A stretch of 64,000 bases of DNA, from assembly GCF_041200025.1 (NCBI RefSeq), contig NZ_CP165628.1:1860001-1924000 (forward strand). The letters run 5' to 3'. Within the stretch, counting starts at the first letter, position 1, and each line of letters starts with the position of its first letter. The notes under the pieces were generated by a model, which saw only the letters and a program-made list of their open reading frames with translations, did no database searches and was not told the origin of the DNA. Below are positions 1 to 10,017 of this stretch, piece after piece. The DNA comes from Rouxiella sp. WC2420 (GTDB lineage: Bacteria > Pseudomonadota > Gammaproteobacteria > Enterobacterales > Enterobacteriaceae). The position numbers and the translations under genes are program-made.

Positions 1-1
1 C

Positions 2-433
2 GATATGGTCAGTGAGACTCTGTTTACAGAAAAAATGGTAATTGTTGCCCGTCGCGGTCATCCGTTGAGCGATACGGTGATTTCTCCGCAAGATTTACGC
101 AGCGCGCGATGGGTGTTACCGCGTTCGGAAACTCCGGCCAGAAAGTTGCTGGAAAGCAGCTTTGAATCAGTGAATATTCCGCCTCCCGACCCGGTAGTCG
201 AAAGCGGTGATTTGGCGATTGTGCGCGGATTATTACTGGACTCCGACATGCTGGCGGCAGTATCCGCCAGACAGTTGCAGCATGAGTTGGACAACGGCGA
301 GTTGGTCAGCCTTAACGTAGATTTGGCCGATACCCAACGCCCGATTGGTATCACTTTCCGCGCTGGCAGTCTGCTGTCGCCTGCTGCCAGCGCGCTCATT
401 GAGGCCATACGAGCTCAAGGAACAATAAGTTAG
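2..433 (+). CDS. LysR-family regulator, C-terminal part (cut by window start)
   Basis: The reading frame is open from the first bases, so the gene begins outside the window. The 143 visible residues look like the second half of a LysR substrate-binding domain: a beta-strand with [11 protein letters not shown], then a [16 protein letters not shown] segment and a late [14 protein letters not shown] strand typical of the C-terminal lobe. The DNA-binding helix-turn-helix is not visible. Its stop overlaps the stop of the convergent acetolactate synthase gene by a few bases. The effector and targets cannot be told from this fragment. Confidence 0.85.
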   Translation, partial: DMVSETLFTEKMVIVARRGHPLSDTVISPQDLRSARWVLPRSETPARKLLESSFESVNIPPPDPVVESGDLAIVRGLLLDSDMLAAVSARQLQHELDNGELVSLNVDLADTQRPIGITFRAGSLLSPAASALIEAIRAQGTIS

Positions 434-2115
434 AAAATTTCGCTCATATTTAGCTGACTCATCAACAACGCGTTGTCACTGTAATCTACCGGAATGGCCA
501 CCACGGCGGGTCCCTGAACGTCCATCGCCGCGTGCAGGGTCTGCTCCAGCGTATCAGCAGATGTCACGGCGAAACCTTTAGCACCAAAGGCGTCAGCGTA
601 GGCTTTAAAATCAATCGGTCCAAACTGGATGCCTGATGTGCGCCGATACTTTTTCTCCTCCTGAATCGCCACCATGTTATAAGCCTGGTCGACCCAAATA
701 ATATGCAGCATATTAATGCCCAACCGCACCGCGGTTTCCAGCTCCATGCTTGATTGCATAAAACCGCCATCACCCGAGACAGAAACCACTTTCCGACCCG
801 GCTCGACCAGCGCCGCGCCGATAGCCCACGGCAGAGCAACACCCATGGTCTGCTGGCCGTTGGAAATCAGCACCTGACGCGCGCGAAAGCTATACAAATA
901 GCGGGCAATCCAGATATGGAAACTGCCCATATCCACGCACAGGGTGACATCGCTGTTAACAATGTCCTGCATCGCGCGAACCAAACGCAGGGGATGAATA
1001 GCAAACTGATTCAGGCTGCGGCCCTTTTGGTCCAGCAGTTGGCGCTGCAGGCGACGTTCTTCGAGAATATCAATCGCTGCCGGGCTGAGCACAATCTGCT
1101 GCGCGACACGATCGCCGAGCAAATCAATCGTGTCGGCAATATCGCCCACCAGCTCGATCTCTGGCTGGTATTCGCTATCGGTTTCAGCGGGCGTGACATC
1201 AATATGCACCAGTTCGGCAGTACCGTTACTCCACTGCGCAGGTTCGTATTCCACCGGGCTGTAGCCGATAGTAATGACGAGATCCGCGTTACGCAGCAGG
1301 CGATCTCCGGCCTGATTATTGAATAAACCAACGCGACCGGCGAAGCGGTGGAAAGCATCCTGATCGATAACGCCTGCCGCCTGATAGGTGCTGGTTACCG
1401 GCAGGTTGCTCTTTTTCAGCAGTCGGCGAATGGCCTCGGCATTGCGCGGTTGACTGGCCATCAGGCCGAGCAGCAACACCGGATTTTTCGCCTTTTGCAG
1501 CATCTGGGCGACTTGCACAATAGCGCCCTGTGGCGCACTTCCCAGTGTCGGCGAGTAGGAGGTTAGCAGTTTGCCCCGGGTCGGCTTATTGATGAGGTCC
1601 ATTGGCAGGCTGATAAATGCTGCACCGGGGCGACCAAATTCGGCGGCACGAAAGCCATTGGCAACCACCTCTGCCAGCGCCGAAGACGAAATGGCTTCAG
1701 CCGAATACTTGGTCACCGGCCTGAACATGGCAACAGTGTCCATAGTCTGGTGAACCTGTTTTAAATGATCGGCCCGTTTTACCGCACCGCCGAGTGCCAC
1801 CATGGGATCACCTTCAGAGTTGGCGGTGGCGACGCCGGTTATCAGGTTGGAACAGCCGGGTCCCGAGGTTACCAGCGCGACGCCGGCTTTTCCGGTAAGG
1901 CGACCCACTGCTCCAGCCATAAAGGCTGCATTGGCTTCGTGGCGGACAACCACGGTTTCTATGGTTGAATCGACCAGCGAGTCGAAAACACGGTCAATCT
2001 TGGCACCGGGAATGCCGAATACGTGTTTAACGCCCTGTGCTTCGAGTTGAGCCACTACCAGGTCCGCACCACATTTCCATTCATTTTTATCATTACTGTT
2101 TTCTGAATTATGCAT
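430..2115 (-). CDS. budB: Catabolic acetolactate synthase
   Basis: This 561-residue thiamine-diphosphate enzyme condenses two pyruvates into 2-acetolactate, the first step of acetoin and 2,3-butanediol fermentation. The N-terminal half has the TPP-binding pyrimidine domain ([23 protein letters not shown]) and the C-terminal half has the pyrophosphate motif starting [13 protein letters not shown] and ending in VDQAYN. Length and motifs fit the FAD-independent catabolic AlsS/BudB type rather than biosynthetic IlvB/IlvI, and no regulatory subunit gene lies beside it. The start has GGAG seven bases upstream. It lies 26 bases after budA in the same direction, so the two are probably one operon controlled by the divergent LysR gene. 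Confidence 0.95.
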   Translation of the reverse strand: MHNSENSNDKNEWKCGADLVVAQLEAQGVKHVFGIPGAKIDRVFDSLVDSTIETVVVRHEANAAFMAGAVGRLTGKAGVALVTSGPGCSNLITGVATANSEGDPMVALGGAVKRADHLKQVHQTMDTVAMFRPVTKYSAEAISSSALAEVVANGFRAAEFGRPGAAFISLPMDLINKPTRGKLLTSYSPTLGSAPQGAIVQVAQMLQKAKNPVLLLGLMASQPRNAEAIRRLLKKSNLPVTSTYQAAGVIDQDAFHRFAGRVGLFNNQAGDRLLRNADLVITIGYSPVEYEPAQWSNGTAELVHIDVTPAETDSEYQPEIELVGDIADTIDLLGDRVAQQIVLSPAAIDILEERRLQRQLLDQKGRSLNQFAIHPLRLVRAMQDIVNSDVTLCVDMGSFHIWIARYLYSFRARQVLISNGQQTMGVALPWAIGAALVEPGRKVVSVSGDGGFMQSSMELETAVRLGINMLHIIWVDQAYNMVAIQEEKKYRRTSGIQFGPIDFKAYADAFGAKGFAVTSADTLEQTLHAAMDVQGPAVVAIPVDYSDNALLMSQLNMSEIF

Positions 2116-2141
2116 TTTATCGCTCCATTAACCGGCGGCTG

Positions 2142-2867
2142 TTAGCTTTCTACGGCACGAATCGCTTCCCGCAAATTCTCGGGAGACAGATTGGCATTGA
2201 GGAAATCTTGGTCGTGAGGAAAATCAATAGCCAGTTTTTCAACCGTGCCAAAGGTCAACGTTCCGCGCTCGACCTGATAATCCAGCACGTGTCCGCCACT
2301 ATGGCGTGCCTGATCGATAAAATGCTCGTGGAAACCGGCAACATTAATGCCTTGCATATATTCTGGCGTAAGAAAGCCTATCAGCACTCCAACACTGTTT
2401 TTGATATGGAAAGTTGGCTGCTGTTTTACTGCTTCCATCATCGGCTTATAAGGGCGCTGCTGTTCTGGCACTGTGCGCGTATCCACGCGGCTAAACTCAC
2501 CGTTGATTCGCAGTGCGCAAAAGGCATTCTGGCTAATGACCTGGTCGATCAGCGTATGGATCTCTTCACGGGTATGCGGACTGTCGATGTGATATTCATT
2601 AGTCGGATTAAAGAATGTCATGGTGGCGAACGGTGTTTTCTGCTCTGGGCTTGCTCGACGAGCTGTGCCATCACCGCGCAACTGGAAAATATTGCCGTCA
2701 AAAGCAATCAACTCGCCATCAAGTTTGTTGAAAGTCCCTAGCCCAAAGTCACCGTGTTCACGCAGCTGCGCCATGGTGGTTTCCCCTTCATATACCCCGC
2801 TGAGCAAGGCGCTCATCAGCGAAGTTTGATAAAGCGTATTGGCATTGGAAACGGAAAGCTCTTTCAT
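2142..2867 (-). CDS. budA: Alpha-acetolactate decarboxylase
   Basis: BudA decarboxylates 2-acetolactate to acetoin. The 241-residue protein shows the family's metal-binding region near the C-terminus, GFHEHFIDQARHSGGHVLDY, with histidines spaced to hold zinc, and the early DFGLGTFNKLDGELIAFDG strand. The frame extends upstream to a TTG at 2888, but the ATG at 2867 has GGAG seven bases ahead and gives the usual start MKELSVSNANTLYQTS, so I use it. It is the first gene of the budA-budB pair and is read divergently from a LysR gene 102 bases away. Confidence 0.95.
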   Translation of the reverse strand: MKELSVSNANTLYQTSLMSALLSGVYEGETTMAQLREHGDFGLGTFNKLDGELIAFDGNIFQLRGDGTARRASPEQKTPFATMTFFNPTNEYHIDSPHTREEIHTLIDQVISQNAFCALRINGEFSRVDTRTVPEQQRPYKPMMEAVKQQPTFHIKNSVGVLIGFLTPEYMQGINVAGFHEHFIDQARHSGGHVLDYQVERGTLTFGTVEKLAIDFPHDQDFLNANLSPENLREAIRAVES

Positions 2868-2969
2868 TTGGCTGCTCCAGAAAATCAATTAATAAGACTA
2901 ACTAAAGGTTGACGCGATTCCTTCTACAGTTCCAATATGAAGAGATGTTCACTTTGAGACGTTTTTAAT
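2868..2969. promoter_or_regulatory. Divergent bud control region
   Basis: This 102-base gap separates the start of budA from the start of the LysR regulator gene. The layout is the usual one for a LysR protein that controls its neighbour and itself, so both promoters and the operator should lie here. I could not single out a convincing -10/-35 pair or a T-N11-A operator by eye. Confidence 0.5.
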
Positions 2970-3860
2970 ATGGAACTCCGTCATCTGCGCTACTTTGTCG
3001 CTGTAGCAGAGACTGCTAATTTTACGCGTGCTGCCGAAAGGCTGGGTATTTCACAGCCCCCTTTAAGTCAACAGATACAGCGGCTTGAGCATGAAGTTGG
3101 TACATCGTTGCTCAAGCGATTAACAAGGGGGGTTGAACTGACTGAAGCCGGAAAAGTGCTGTATGAGGATGCGCTGATCATACTAAAACTGTCTGATGCC
3201 GCTCTTGAACGTACCCGAAGTGTTGCAAGAGGGATGAACGGATTTCTACGTATTGGTTTTGCCAGCTCCTCGGCTTTCAATCCGCAGGTATTTGCCCTGT
3301 TACACCGTTATCGGGACAAATATCCTGGCGTCACGCTGGAGCCACAGGAAAAGGACATGTCTGGGCTAATGACTGCCTTGAGTGAAGGGGTTATTGATTT
3401 GGCGTTCGTTCGACTGCCCTGTGAGCGCAGCAAAGATTTTAACGTGCGCGTTATCGATGATGAAGAAATGGTGGTGGCATTACCCAAGAGGCATCCGCTA
3501 AGCCGGGGAGAGAGTGTTTCGTTAACTGAATTGCGCAATGAAACGCTGATTACTTTTCCCCGCGAACTGTCACCAGGGCTTTATGACGAGGTCATTGCAG
3601 CCTGTGAAGAGGCAGGATTTACACCAAACCTGGGGCAGCAGTGCCCGCAAATTGCCTCGTCGCTGAGCATGGTCGCGACCGGATTTGGCTATGCACTCGT
3701 TCCTGCTTCGTTAGGACGTATTGACGTCGCCAATGTTTGCTGTCTACCGATTGCCAATCAGCGAATTACGACACAGGTCGGGCTGGCATGGCGGCGGACT
3801 TCGCAAGGAAAATCCGCGCAGCATTTGCTAAACCTGATGACATCGGCGCTGGTGGAATAG
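2970..3860 (+). CDS. budR: LysR-family activator of the acetoin/butanediol genes
   Basis: A full-length 296-residue LysR regulator. It opens with the winged helix-turn-helix MELRHLRYFVAVAETANFTRA, followed by LGISQPPLSQQIQRLEHEVG, then an effector-binding domain from about residue 90 (GFLRIGFASSSAF). It is read divergently from budA and budB. In Klebsiella and Bacillus the equivalent BudR/AlsR activates these genes in response to acetate and acid pH; that role is inferred here from synteny. The ATG start fixes the canonical MELRHL N-terminus although the ribosome binding site is weak. Confidence 0.88.
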   Translation: MELRHLRYFVAVAETANFTRAAERLGISQPPLSQQIQRLEHEVGTSLLKRLTRGVELTEAGKVLYEDALIILKLSDAALERTRSVARGMNGFLRIGFASSSAFNPQVFALLHRYRDKYPGVTLEPQEKDMSGLMTALSEGVIDLAFVRLPCERSKDFNVRVIDDEEMVVALPKRHPLSRGESVSLTELRNETLITFPRELSPGLYDEVIAACEEAGFTPNLGQQCPQIASSLSMVATGFGYALVPASLGRIDVANVCCLPIANQRITTQVGLAWRRTSQGKSAQHLLNLMTSALVE

Positions 3861-3961
3861 GGTGTAGGAGACTATTGCATTGATATTATGCAGGTTGGTC
3901 ACTGGCGAATAATAACAGTAACCAACCTTGAGAAAGAACGGCTTGATTTTGTTTTTATAAT

Positions 3962-4816
3962 CTAGCGTATCTTGCCAAATCTGTTCTTTTTATAATCGCG
4001 ATAGCCTTTAAACAGGTAACGCAACTTTAATAGCTTTTGTTTTTCAAAGAAAATTACGCCAAATATTAGACGCATATTTTCACGCTTATAGTCTTCCGTA
4101 AATTGTGGAAAACGATCCTGAATCAATAGACGGTTTCTGATGATGTAGTATTTGCGGATTGCAGCATGGTGCATAACCCACATATGGCGAGTGAACAGGT
4201 ACGGATGCAGCTTGGTGTTGCCAAGTTTGTGCTCCATATGTACTTCGCCAAAGGTATAAATTTTAAAGTTATTCTGAGTCAGCTTGTAACACAGATCGTG
4301 GTCAACCTCGTCAATGAATAAAGTATCATCGAAGCCGCCAATCTAAGTGTATGCCGCAAGATTTAAAAGATTCCCCGAGGTAATTACTCGCTGAGCATAA
4401 CCTTGCGGCTGATCCTGATAAGTCATCGGGGTGAAGACGGCAATGCTTGGATCTTCCAGTTTCTTGGCCTCAAAGGCGTTTAGAAACTTGGTCATCTCCT
4501 GAGAATCAAAACAAGAATCCTGATCCATCGTGACTATCCACTCATAACCTTGTTCTATCGCGCGTCGGCATCCTTTATTTAATGCGGTGGCGATGCCCAG
4601 GTTATCGAGATTTGGTATGTATTCTACGTTATCAGTGCCCTCGCCAATAATGCTTAACAAGGCTCTATTATCGCCCGCCGAGTTATCCACCACGTAAAGC
4701 TGGCTTAAAAAACCGAGGTAGGTTTTGATGTTTTCGACTTCTTTTTCTGAAGGATTAAACCAAACCACAACGCCTGCCAATGGTGTGCTATTGGCGTTAT
4801 ATAGTTCATCGGACAT
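3962..4816 (-). pseudogene. Rhamnosyltransferase-type GT2, interrupted by one amber codon
   Basis: Two same-frame pieces, 4816-4343 and 4339-3962, form one family 2 glycosyltransferase of about 284 residues separated only by TAG at 4342-4340. The first piece has a Rossmann-like start (GVVVWFNPSEKEV), NLGIATALNKG and the MDQDS metal-binding motif common in rhamnosyltransferases. The second continues IGGFDDTLFIDEVDHDLCYKL and a typical C-terminal tail. The residue lost would be glutamine if CAG became TAG by one C-to-T change. The start ATG follows directly on the stop of the flippase gene, so the pair is translationally coupled. Function would be sugar addition to a lipid-linked O-antigen-type glycan; it is probably inactive unless the amber is suppressed or is a sequencing error. 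Confidence 0.85.
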
Positions 4817-6052
4817 TTAAGCACGTCTCCATATGGATTTGGTTTTGTAGACAATCAAAAGGGCGACAACGGCTTCGGTTACCAATACAGAAAGTGCAGC
4901 ACCATCTGCGCCGGCCAGCCATATCAAAGGGAAGATAGCGACAGTATTTAATACTGCACCAAACCAGAGTATCTGACTAAATTCTTTCTTCATACCGATG
5001 ATCAACATCCCTTGCACGCCTAATACAGTGCTCACGCTGATAAAGAACACCATAGGAGCAAGAATCACAAGGACTGAGACGGAGGCTAAATAGGTATCGC
5101 CATAGAATACGGTAATTATCTGGTGTGCAAAGACCATCAACAGCAGAGAAATGACTAAGACGATAGCGTTTTGCCCGTATAACAAGGTGCGGATCATCTT
5201 TAACCCTTTGGCTTTGTCATTTGCCATCAGTGAGCTAATACGCGGGTAAAACACCTGAGTAATAGGGCCCATTAAGCCCTGAATTGCCATGCGGATTTTG
5301 TCGGCAGCAACGTAAAAACCGACGGTAACAGGGCCAGCGGCAAAACCGAGGAACACTGGAATACTGTTTACATAAACGCTGCCGGCGATATTTGACAAGA
5401 AAATATATCGGCCATCATGGATTTGCTCTTTTATTTGTGCATAGCTTGGCAGGCTCCATTCAATCCATTTCTCACGATAAATCATATAAAAACTGAACAA
5501 TGAACCGAGGATAAATCCGGCACCGGTAATTAATGCCACAATCCAGGTATCGGCAGGAGACTTAACGCAAATGAATATTAATGGCAGGGTGATTATTTTT
5601 GCAGCAATATTGGAAATTGCCATCCAACCCATTTTTTCTTTGCCCTGAAATAGCCATGAGGGCAGGAAGGCTGCGCCAATTACTGAGGTATAAGAGACGA
5701 TGATAACCGTCGCGTATTCTTTAATGCTGGGAATAAAGGCCACAATGACAAACATGAACAACGCGCTGAGAATAACCAGGATAGTTTTACAGAACAGGAC
5801 GCCCCAAAAAACCTGACTTACTAGTGTCTTATCGTCTTTGTGTATCGCAATTTTGTTGGTAGCAGAAAGGTCAAACCCATACTGAACAATGAGTGTGAAA
5901 TATTGAACAAATGCAAATGAAAAGCCTAGTATTCCGTATTCACTCGGTCCGAGAACGCGGACCAGATAGGGGAGAGTGATTAAGGGTAAAATATATCCAG
6001 CTCCCTGTATCATAAAGAGCGACAATATATTTTTTACCATGTTTTTGTTCAC
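4817..6052 (-). CDS. Polysaccharide flippase (Wzx/RfbX-like)
   Basis: This 411-residue, strongly hydrophobic protein has about 12 membrane segments and the MOP/PST layout of O-antigen flippases. Signature stretches are LPLITLPYLVRVLGPSEYG near the N-terminus and ADKIRMAIQGLMGPITQVFYPR in the middle. Members move undecaprenyl-linked oligosaccharide units across the inner membrane. GTG at 6052 is the likely start, with GGGAG about ten bases upstream. It is paired with the broken glycosyltransferase downstream. No other polysaccharide genes are near, so this is a small stand-alone sugar module set between the bud genes, not a full O-antigen cluster. Confidence 0.85.
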   Translation of the reverse strand: MNKNMVKNILSLFMIQGAGYILPLITLPYLVRVLGPSEYGILGFSFAFVQYFTLIVQYGFDLSATNKIAIHKDDKTLVSQVFWGVLFCKTILVILSALFMFVIVAFIPSIKEYATVIIVSYTSVIGAAFLPSWLFQGKEKMGWMAISNIAAKIITLPLIFICVKSPADTWIVALITGAGFILGSLFSFYMIYREKWIEWSLPSYAQIKEQIHDGRYIFLSNIAGSVYVNSIPVFLGFAAGPVTVGFYVAADKIRMAIQGLMGPITQVFYPRISSLMANDKAKGLKMIRTLLYGQNAIVLVISLLLMVFAHQIITVFYGDTYLASVSVLVILAPMVFFISVSTVLGVQGMLIIGMKKEFSQILWFGAVLNTVAIFPLIWLAGADGAALSVLVTEAVVALLIVYKTKSIWRRA

Positions 6053-6391
6053 TAAAATGATACTCCCAAAAATAAAATGTAATTATGTTGTCATGTTAGG
6101 GTTATAGCCAATTTTTCTTGGCAACCTCGGTAGCCCTGCAAAATAAATCAGAATTGACTGAAAACATCACGGAAAACCTCATCCGGACATGGCAATTCAT
6201 TAACATCGTCGCGAGTAATAACCGATCCCCGTCACAAAATTTACCTTGGCAGTGTAGCCCCTTTAGGCTTAGTTTTTCAAGGTTCAACACTTTTAATCAG
6301 ACAGCAGGAAAAAAGCTTATTTAGCGATTACTGATTTTTCAATTTTTAGCTTGGCATAGAAGATGTCGAGCCCATGATTTGCAGGCAGCAA
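6053..6391. other. Intergenic region upstream of flippase
   Basis: About 340 bases with no convincing gene. A 68-codon open frame at 6118-6324 on the plus strand lacks a ribosome binding site and family-like sequence, so I treat it as chance. The flippase promoter must lie in the AT-rich part next to 6053-6100. Confidence 0.5.
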
Positions 6392-6425
6392 AAAAGCTGT
6401 ATGCCCGTTAAGGCATACAGCTTTT
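6392..6425 (-). terminator. Intrinsic terminator of budC
   Basis: A perfect 14-bp stem (AAAAGCTGTATGCC at 6392-6405, GGCATACAGCTTTT at 6412-6425) with a 6-base loop. Its arms end in A and T runs, so it can work in both directions. It sits 26 bases beyond the budC stop and would also stop read-through towards that gene. Confidence 0.85.
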
Positions 6426-6450
6426 CTTATTCGTATTCAGATTCGGAGTA

Positions 6451-7353
<903 letters not shown>

Positions 7354-7400
7354 TCAATTAATGTAAACGAAGATGAACCTTTCCTTGATCTTGGCCAACA

Positions 7401-7835
7401 TTAAGCCAGTTTTGCTGCCTTTCTAATTGCATATTCGTAACCTTGAATACCAAAGCCACAAATCACGCCTACCGAAATATCGGAAAGGAAAGAGTGATGA
7501 CGGAAAGCATCACGTTTGTGAACATTGGTAATATGTACTTCAAACAGTGGGACACTGATAGCGGTGACGGCATCGCGGATCGCCACTGAAGTGTGGGTCC
7601 AGGCTGCTGCATTCAGTACCAGTGCACTGGCTTTGCCACGGCAAGATTGAATCTTCTCAATCATCTCGCCTTCATAATTGGTCTGGAAGAACTCAATTTC
7701 AACTTCACACTCTTTACCGGTCTGCACGCAAAGGGCTTCGATATCGGCCAGGGTGTCATAGCCATAGGTTTCTGGCTCGCGGGTGCCGAGCAGGTTGAGA
7801 TTACATCCGTTGAGTACCACGATTTTTCGCTGCAT
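7401..7835 (-). CDS. aroQ: Type II 3-dehydroquinate dehydratase
   Basis: A 144-residue dodecameric-type dehydroquinase that interconverts 3-dehydroquinate and 3-dehydroshikimate. Family motifs are LNGCNLNLLGTREPETYG (usually LNGPNLNLLG), FFQTNYEGEMIEKI, AAWTHTSVAIRDA and EVHITNVHKRDAFRHHS. The usual NPGAYTHTS appears as NAAAWTHTS, so the active-site loop is somewhat divergent. It is the last gene of a catabolic operon, 6 bases after an amidohydrolase gene and behind a gallate dioxygenase. That context suggests breakdown of quinate- or shikimate-derived aromatics rather than housekeeping aromatic amino-acid synthesis. Substrate use in this organism is inferred. Confidence 0.9.
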   Translation of the reverse strand: MQRKIVVLNGCNLNLLGTREPETYGYDTLADIEALCVQTGKECEVEIEFFQTNYEGEMIEKIQSCRGKASALVLNAAAWTHTSVAIRDAVTAISVPLFEVHITNVHKRDAFRHHSFLSDISVGVICGFGIQGYEYAIRKAAKLA

Positions 7836-7841
7836 TATTTC

Positions 7842-8672
7842 TTAATCCTCAAATCCAAACAGTTGTTTTGGTGTTTCCCACATGATTTTTTTCTGAATAT
7901 TTTCATCCGGGAATAAATCGTTAAACAGCATCAGTAGCGTGCCAAGATCCATGCGATGCTCGGCGCGCAGGAACGGCCAGTCAGATCCCCACATGCAGCG
8001 GTCGGCACTAAATGCCTCGAGCAGCGCGAGTTGATAATCGTGCCCATCACGATAAGGGAAGGGCTGGTGGCTAAATTTAGACAGTCCCGACAGTTTGACC
8101 CAGCATCTTTCCGTTGCTGCCAGTGAAAGCAGCGCCTGAAAAGCGGGCTGTTGTAAACCGGCGCTGACATCAGGTCGTCCTGAATGATCAAACAGCAGTT
8201 TTGTTTTCGTGCGCGCCAACATCGACATCAAAGCCAGCAGCTGATCGTCTTGCACCTGGATCGCGGCAAACAGGTCAAGCTCGGCCAGTTTGCCCATCAT
8301 GTTATCGAAATTGATAAAAGGCTCGACGCCAAGCATCGCCACGTTAAGGGCAATGCCGACCACGCCAGCCTGCTTTAACTCAGCCAGTCGATCGAGGCTG
8401 CTATCAAAGGGCACAACGGCAATTCCTCTGAAGCGACCGTTGCCTTTTTCAAGCGCGTCCAACAAACAGCGGCTGTCAGTGTTGTAACCCGAAGTTGGGC
8501 CGACAATCAGTGAATGGCGAATGTTATACGCCTGCATTACCGCCTGATAATATTCCACGGTGCCGATTTCATGTCCGGCAGGCCGATAGGCGGTGTCCGC
8601 AATATATGGAAAATTAACCGGATCAAAAACGTGATGATGGGTGTCTATTTTTGGCTGGTCAAAAATGCTCAT
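7842..8672 (-). CDS. Amidohydrolase, 2-pyrone-4,6-dicarboxylate hydrolase-like
   Basis: A 276-residue TIM-barrel amidohydrolase (Amidohydro_2 type). It has KIDTHHHVFDP at the end of strand 1, LLFDHSGRPD in the middle and MWGSDWPF near the C-terminus, the layout of LigI-type enzymes that open 2-pyrone-4,6-dicarboxylate. Its ATG overlaps the stop of the gallate dioxygenase gene by four bases, so the two are translationally coupled. Ring cleavage of gallate-type compounds can yield such a pyrone, which makes a lactone hydrolase a sensible partner. The exact substrate is inferred; other lactonases of the same fold cannot be excluded. Confidence 0.8.
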   Translation of the reverse strand: MSIFDQPKIDTHHHVFDPVNFPYIADTAYRPAGHEIGTVEYYQAVMQAYNIRHSLIVGPTSGYNTDSRCLLDALEKGNGRFRGIAVVPFDSSLDRLAELKQAGVVGIALNVAMLGVEPFINFDNMMGKLAELDLFAAIQVQDDQLLALMSMLARTKTKLLFDHSGRPDVSAGLQQPAFQALLSLAATERCWVKLSGLSKFSHQPFPYRDGHDYQLALLEAFSADRCMWGSDWPFLRAEHRMDLGTLLMLFNDLFPDENIQKKIMWETPKQLFGFED

Positions 8673-9934
8673 GCTTTGCCTTTCCCCGCAACGGAATAAA
8701 TAACCTGCTGGTTACGCGTTTTCTGGAACTCTTCCAGCGTTTGACCGCGCATCGCCGAATAGATGTGCAGGTTGGAAACGCCGACTACGGCACCCAGTTT
8801 CTCCAGCAGGAAGAAGCTGACACCGTACTGAATCATTGAACGCCAGTCGAGATCGCGCAGCATCGTTTGTTCATCGGCAGTCAGTTTGTTTTCATCAAAC
8901 ATCGCCTGTGGTTCGACAAGAAAACGCTCGCGCCATGCAGGTTGGATCATCCGATGCAGGAAACGGTTAATGCGCAAAGCCTTGAGACTGCGCGCCTGAG
9001 TAAACGGATAGGTTCCCTCAAGCTTTTCGACTCCGGCCATCTGCTGGGCAATTTTGTCGCGCTGGCGCTGCTGAACATCAACGGGGGCTTCCCGCGATTT
9101 ATTCTCAAGCACTAAAGTTGCGATACCGGTCATCGACGGCAGGTAATAGGCATGATGCAGTTTCTCGACATTGGCCGACAGCGCGCCACGCATCACCAGC
9201 CACATGATTTCTTCAGATCCCTCCATGCCGCTAAGAGTGGCATATTCGGCGATGGTCATCTCAGTCAGGCGTTCAGGATCGTTAACCAGCATGTCGACAA
9301 ACTGTTCGTCCCATTCTGGATTGTTAAATCCGCAGCGTTCGCCGTGCACCTGGTGCGAAACCCCACCGGTGGCAACAATTGCGACGCTCAGATCTTCCGG
9401 GAAACTCTCCACCGCACGGCGCAGTGCCTGGCCCAGCCTGTAACAGCGGCGGGCGGTCGGAATAGGGAACTGCAAAACACCAATCTGTAGCGGAACAATT
9501 TGCGTTGGCCAACCGCTTTCCGTATGTGGCATCAGGGCCGAAAGCGGGGAAAACAGACCGTGATCCAGCGGCTTGTCCATAAAGAAAGACATATCGAATT
9601 CATCAGCCATCAGACTGGCTCCGATGTGCTGAGACAGTGCTGCGTGACCTTTAACCGCAGGAATATCACGCGGACCGCCGCCCTCATCCGCCACTTCATA
9701 GTGATCATCGATGCCTAGCGTGAAGGCAGAATAGTGATCAAAGAAGAACGAAGTGACGTGATCGTTGAAGACATAGAGCAATACGTCCGGCTTTTTCTCG
9801 TCCAGCCACTTTTGCATCGGGGCAAAGCTTTCAAAAATCGGCGACCAGGCGCTTTCATTTTGTTTGTTGTGGTCCACAGCAAATCCAATTGTCGGGGTAT
9901 GTGATACCGCCAATCCGCCGATAATTCTAGCCAT
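8669..9934 (-). CDS. galA: Gallate dioxygenase (fused LigB-LigA type)
   Basis: This 421-residue protein looks like the single-chain class III extradiol dioxygenases that split gallate to 4-oxalomesaconate. The N-terminal LigB-like part starts ARIIGGLAVSHTPTIG with an iron-ligand histidine, then has FNDHVTSFFFDHYSAF and VATGGVSHQVHGER. The C-terminal LigA-like part holds the YGVSFFLLEKLGAVVGVSNL helix region. Length matches the 420-residue GalA of Pseudomonas putida, whose sequence as I recall it is similar throughout. It lies 83 bases after an aromatic-acid MFS gene and overlaps the next gene. A hydratase and an aldolase for the later steps are not in the window. Confidence 0.92.
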   Translation of the reverse strand: MARIIGGLAVSHTPTIGFAVDHNKQNESAWSPIFESFAPMQKWLDEKKPDVLLYVFNDHVTSFFFDHYSAFTLGIDDHYEVADEGGGPRDIPAVKGHAALSQHIGASLMADEFDMSFFMDKPLDHGLFSPLSALMPHTESGWPTQIVPLQIGVLQFPIPTARRCYRLGQALRRAVESFPEDLSVAIVATGGVSHQVHGERCGFNNPEWDEQFVDMLVNDPERLTEMTIAEYATLSGMEGSEEIMWLVMRGALSANVEKLHHAYYLPSMTGIATLVLENKSREAPVDVQQRQRDKIAQQMAGVEKLEGTYPFTQARSLKALRINRFLHRMIQPAWRERFLVEPQAMFDENKLTADEQTMLRDLDWRSMIQYGVSFFLLEKLGAVVGVSNLHIYSAMRGQTLEEFQKTRNQQVIYSVAGKGKA

Positions 9935-10017
9935 CCTAAATACCTCTATTCCTTAGTTAGTGAGGATCGCAAGGGGCGAATCCTTATAAATTTGTGCTGA
10001 TTTCCTGATTATTTGCA

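Noticed and set aside
6118..6324. 68-codon plus-strand frame between flippase and budC
   Set aside because: No ribosome binding site, no family-like sequence, lies in AT-rich promoter DNA.
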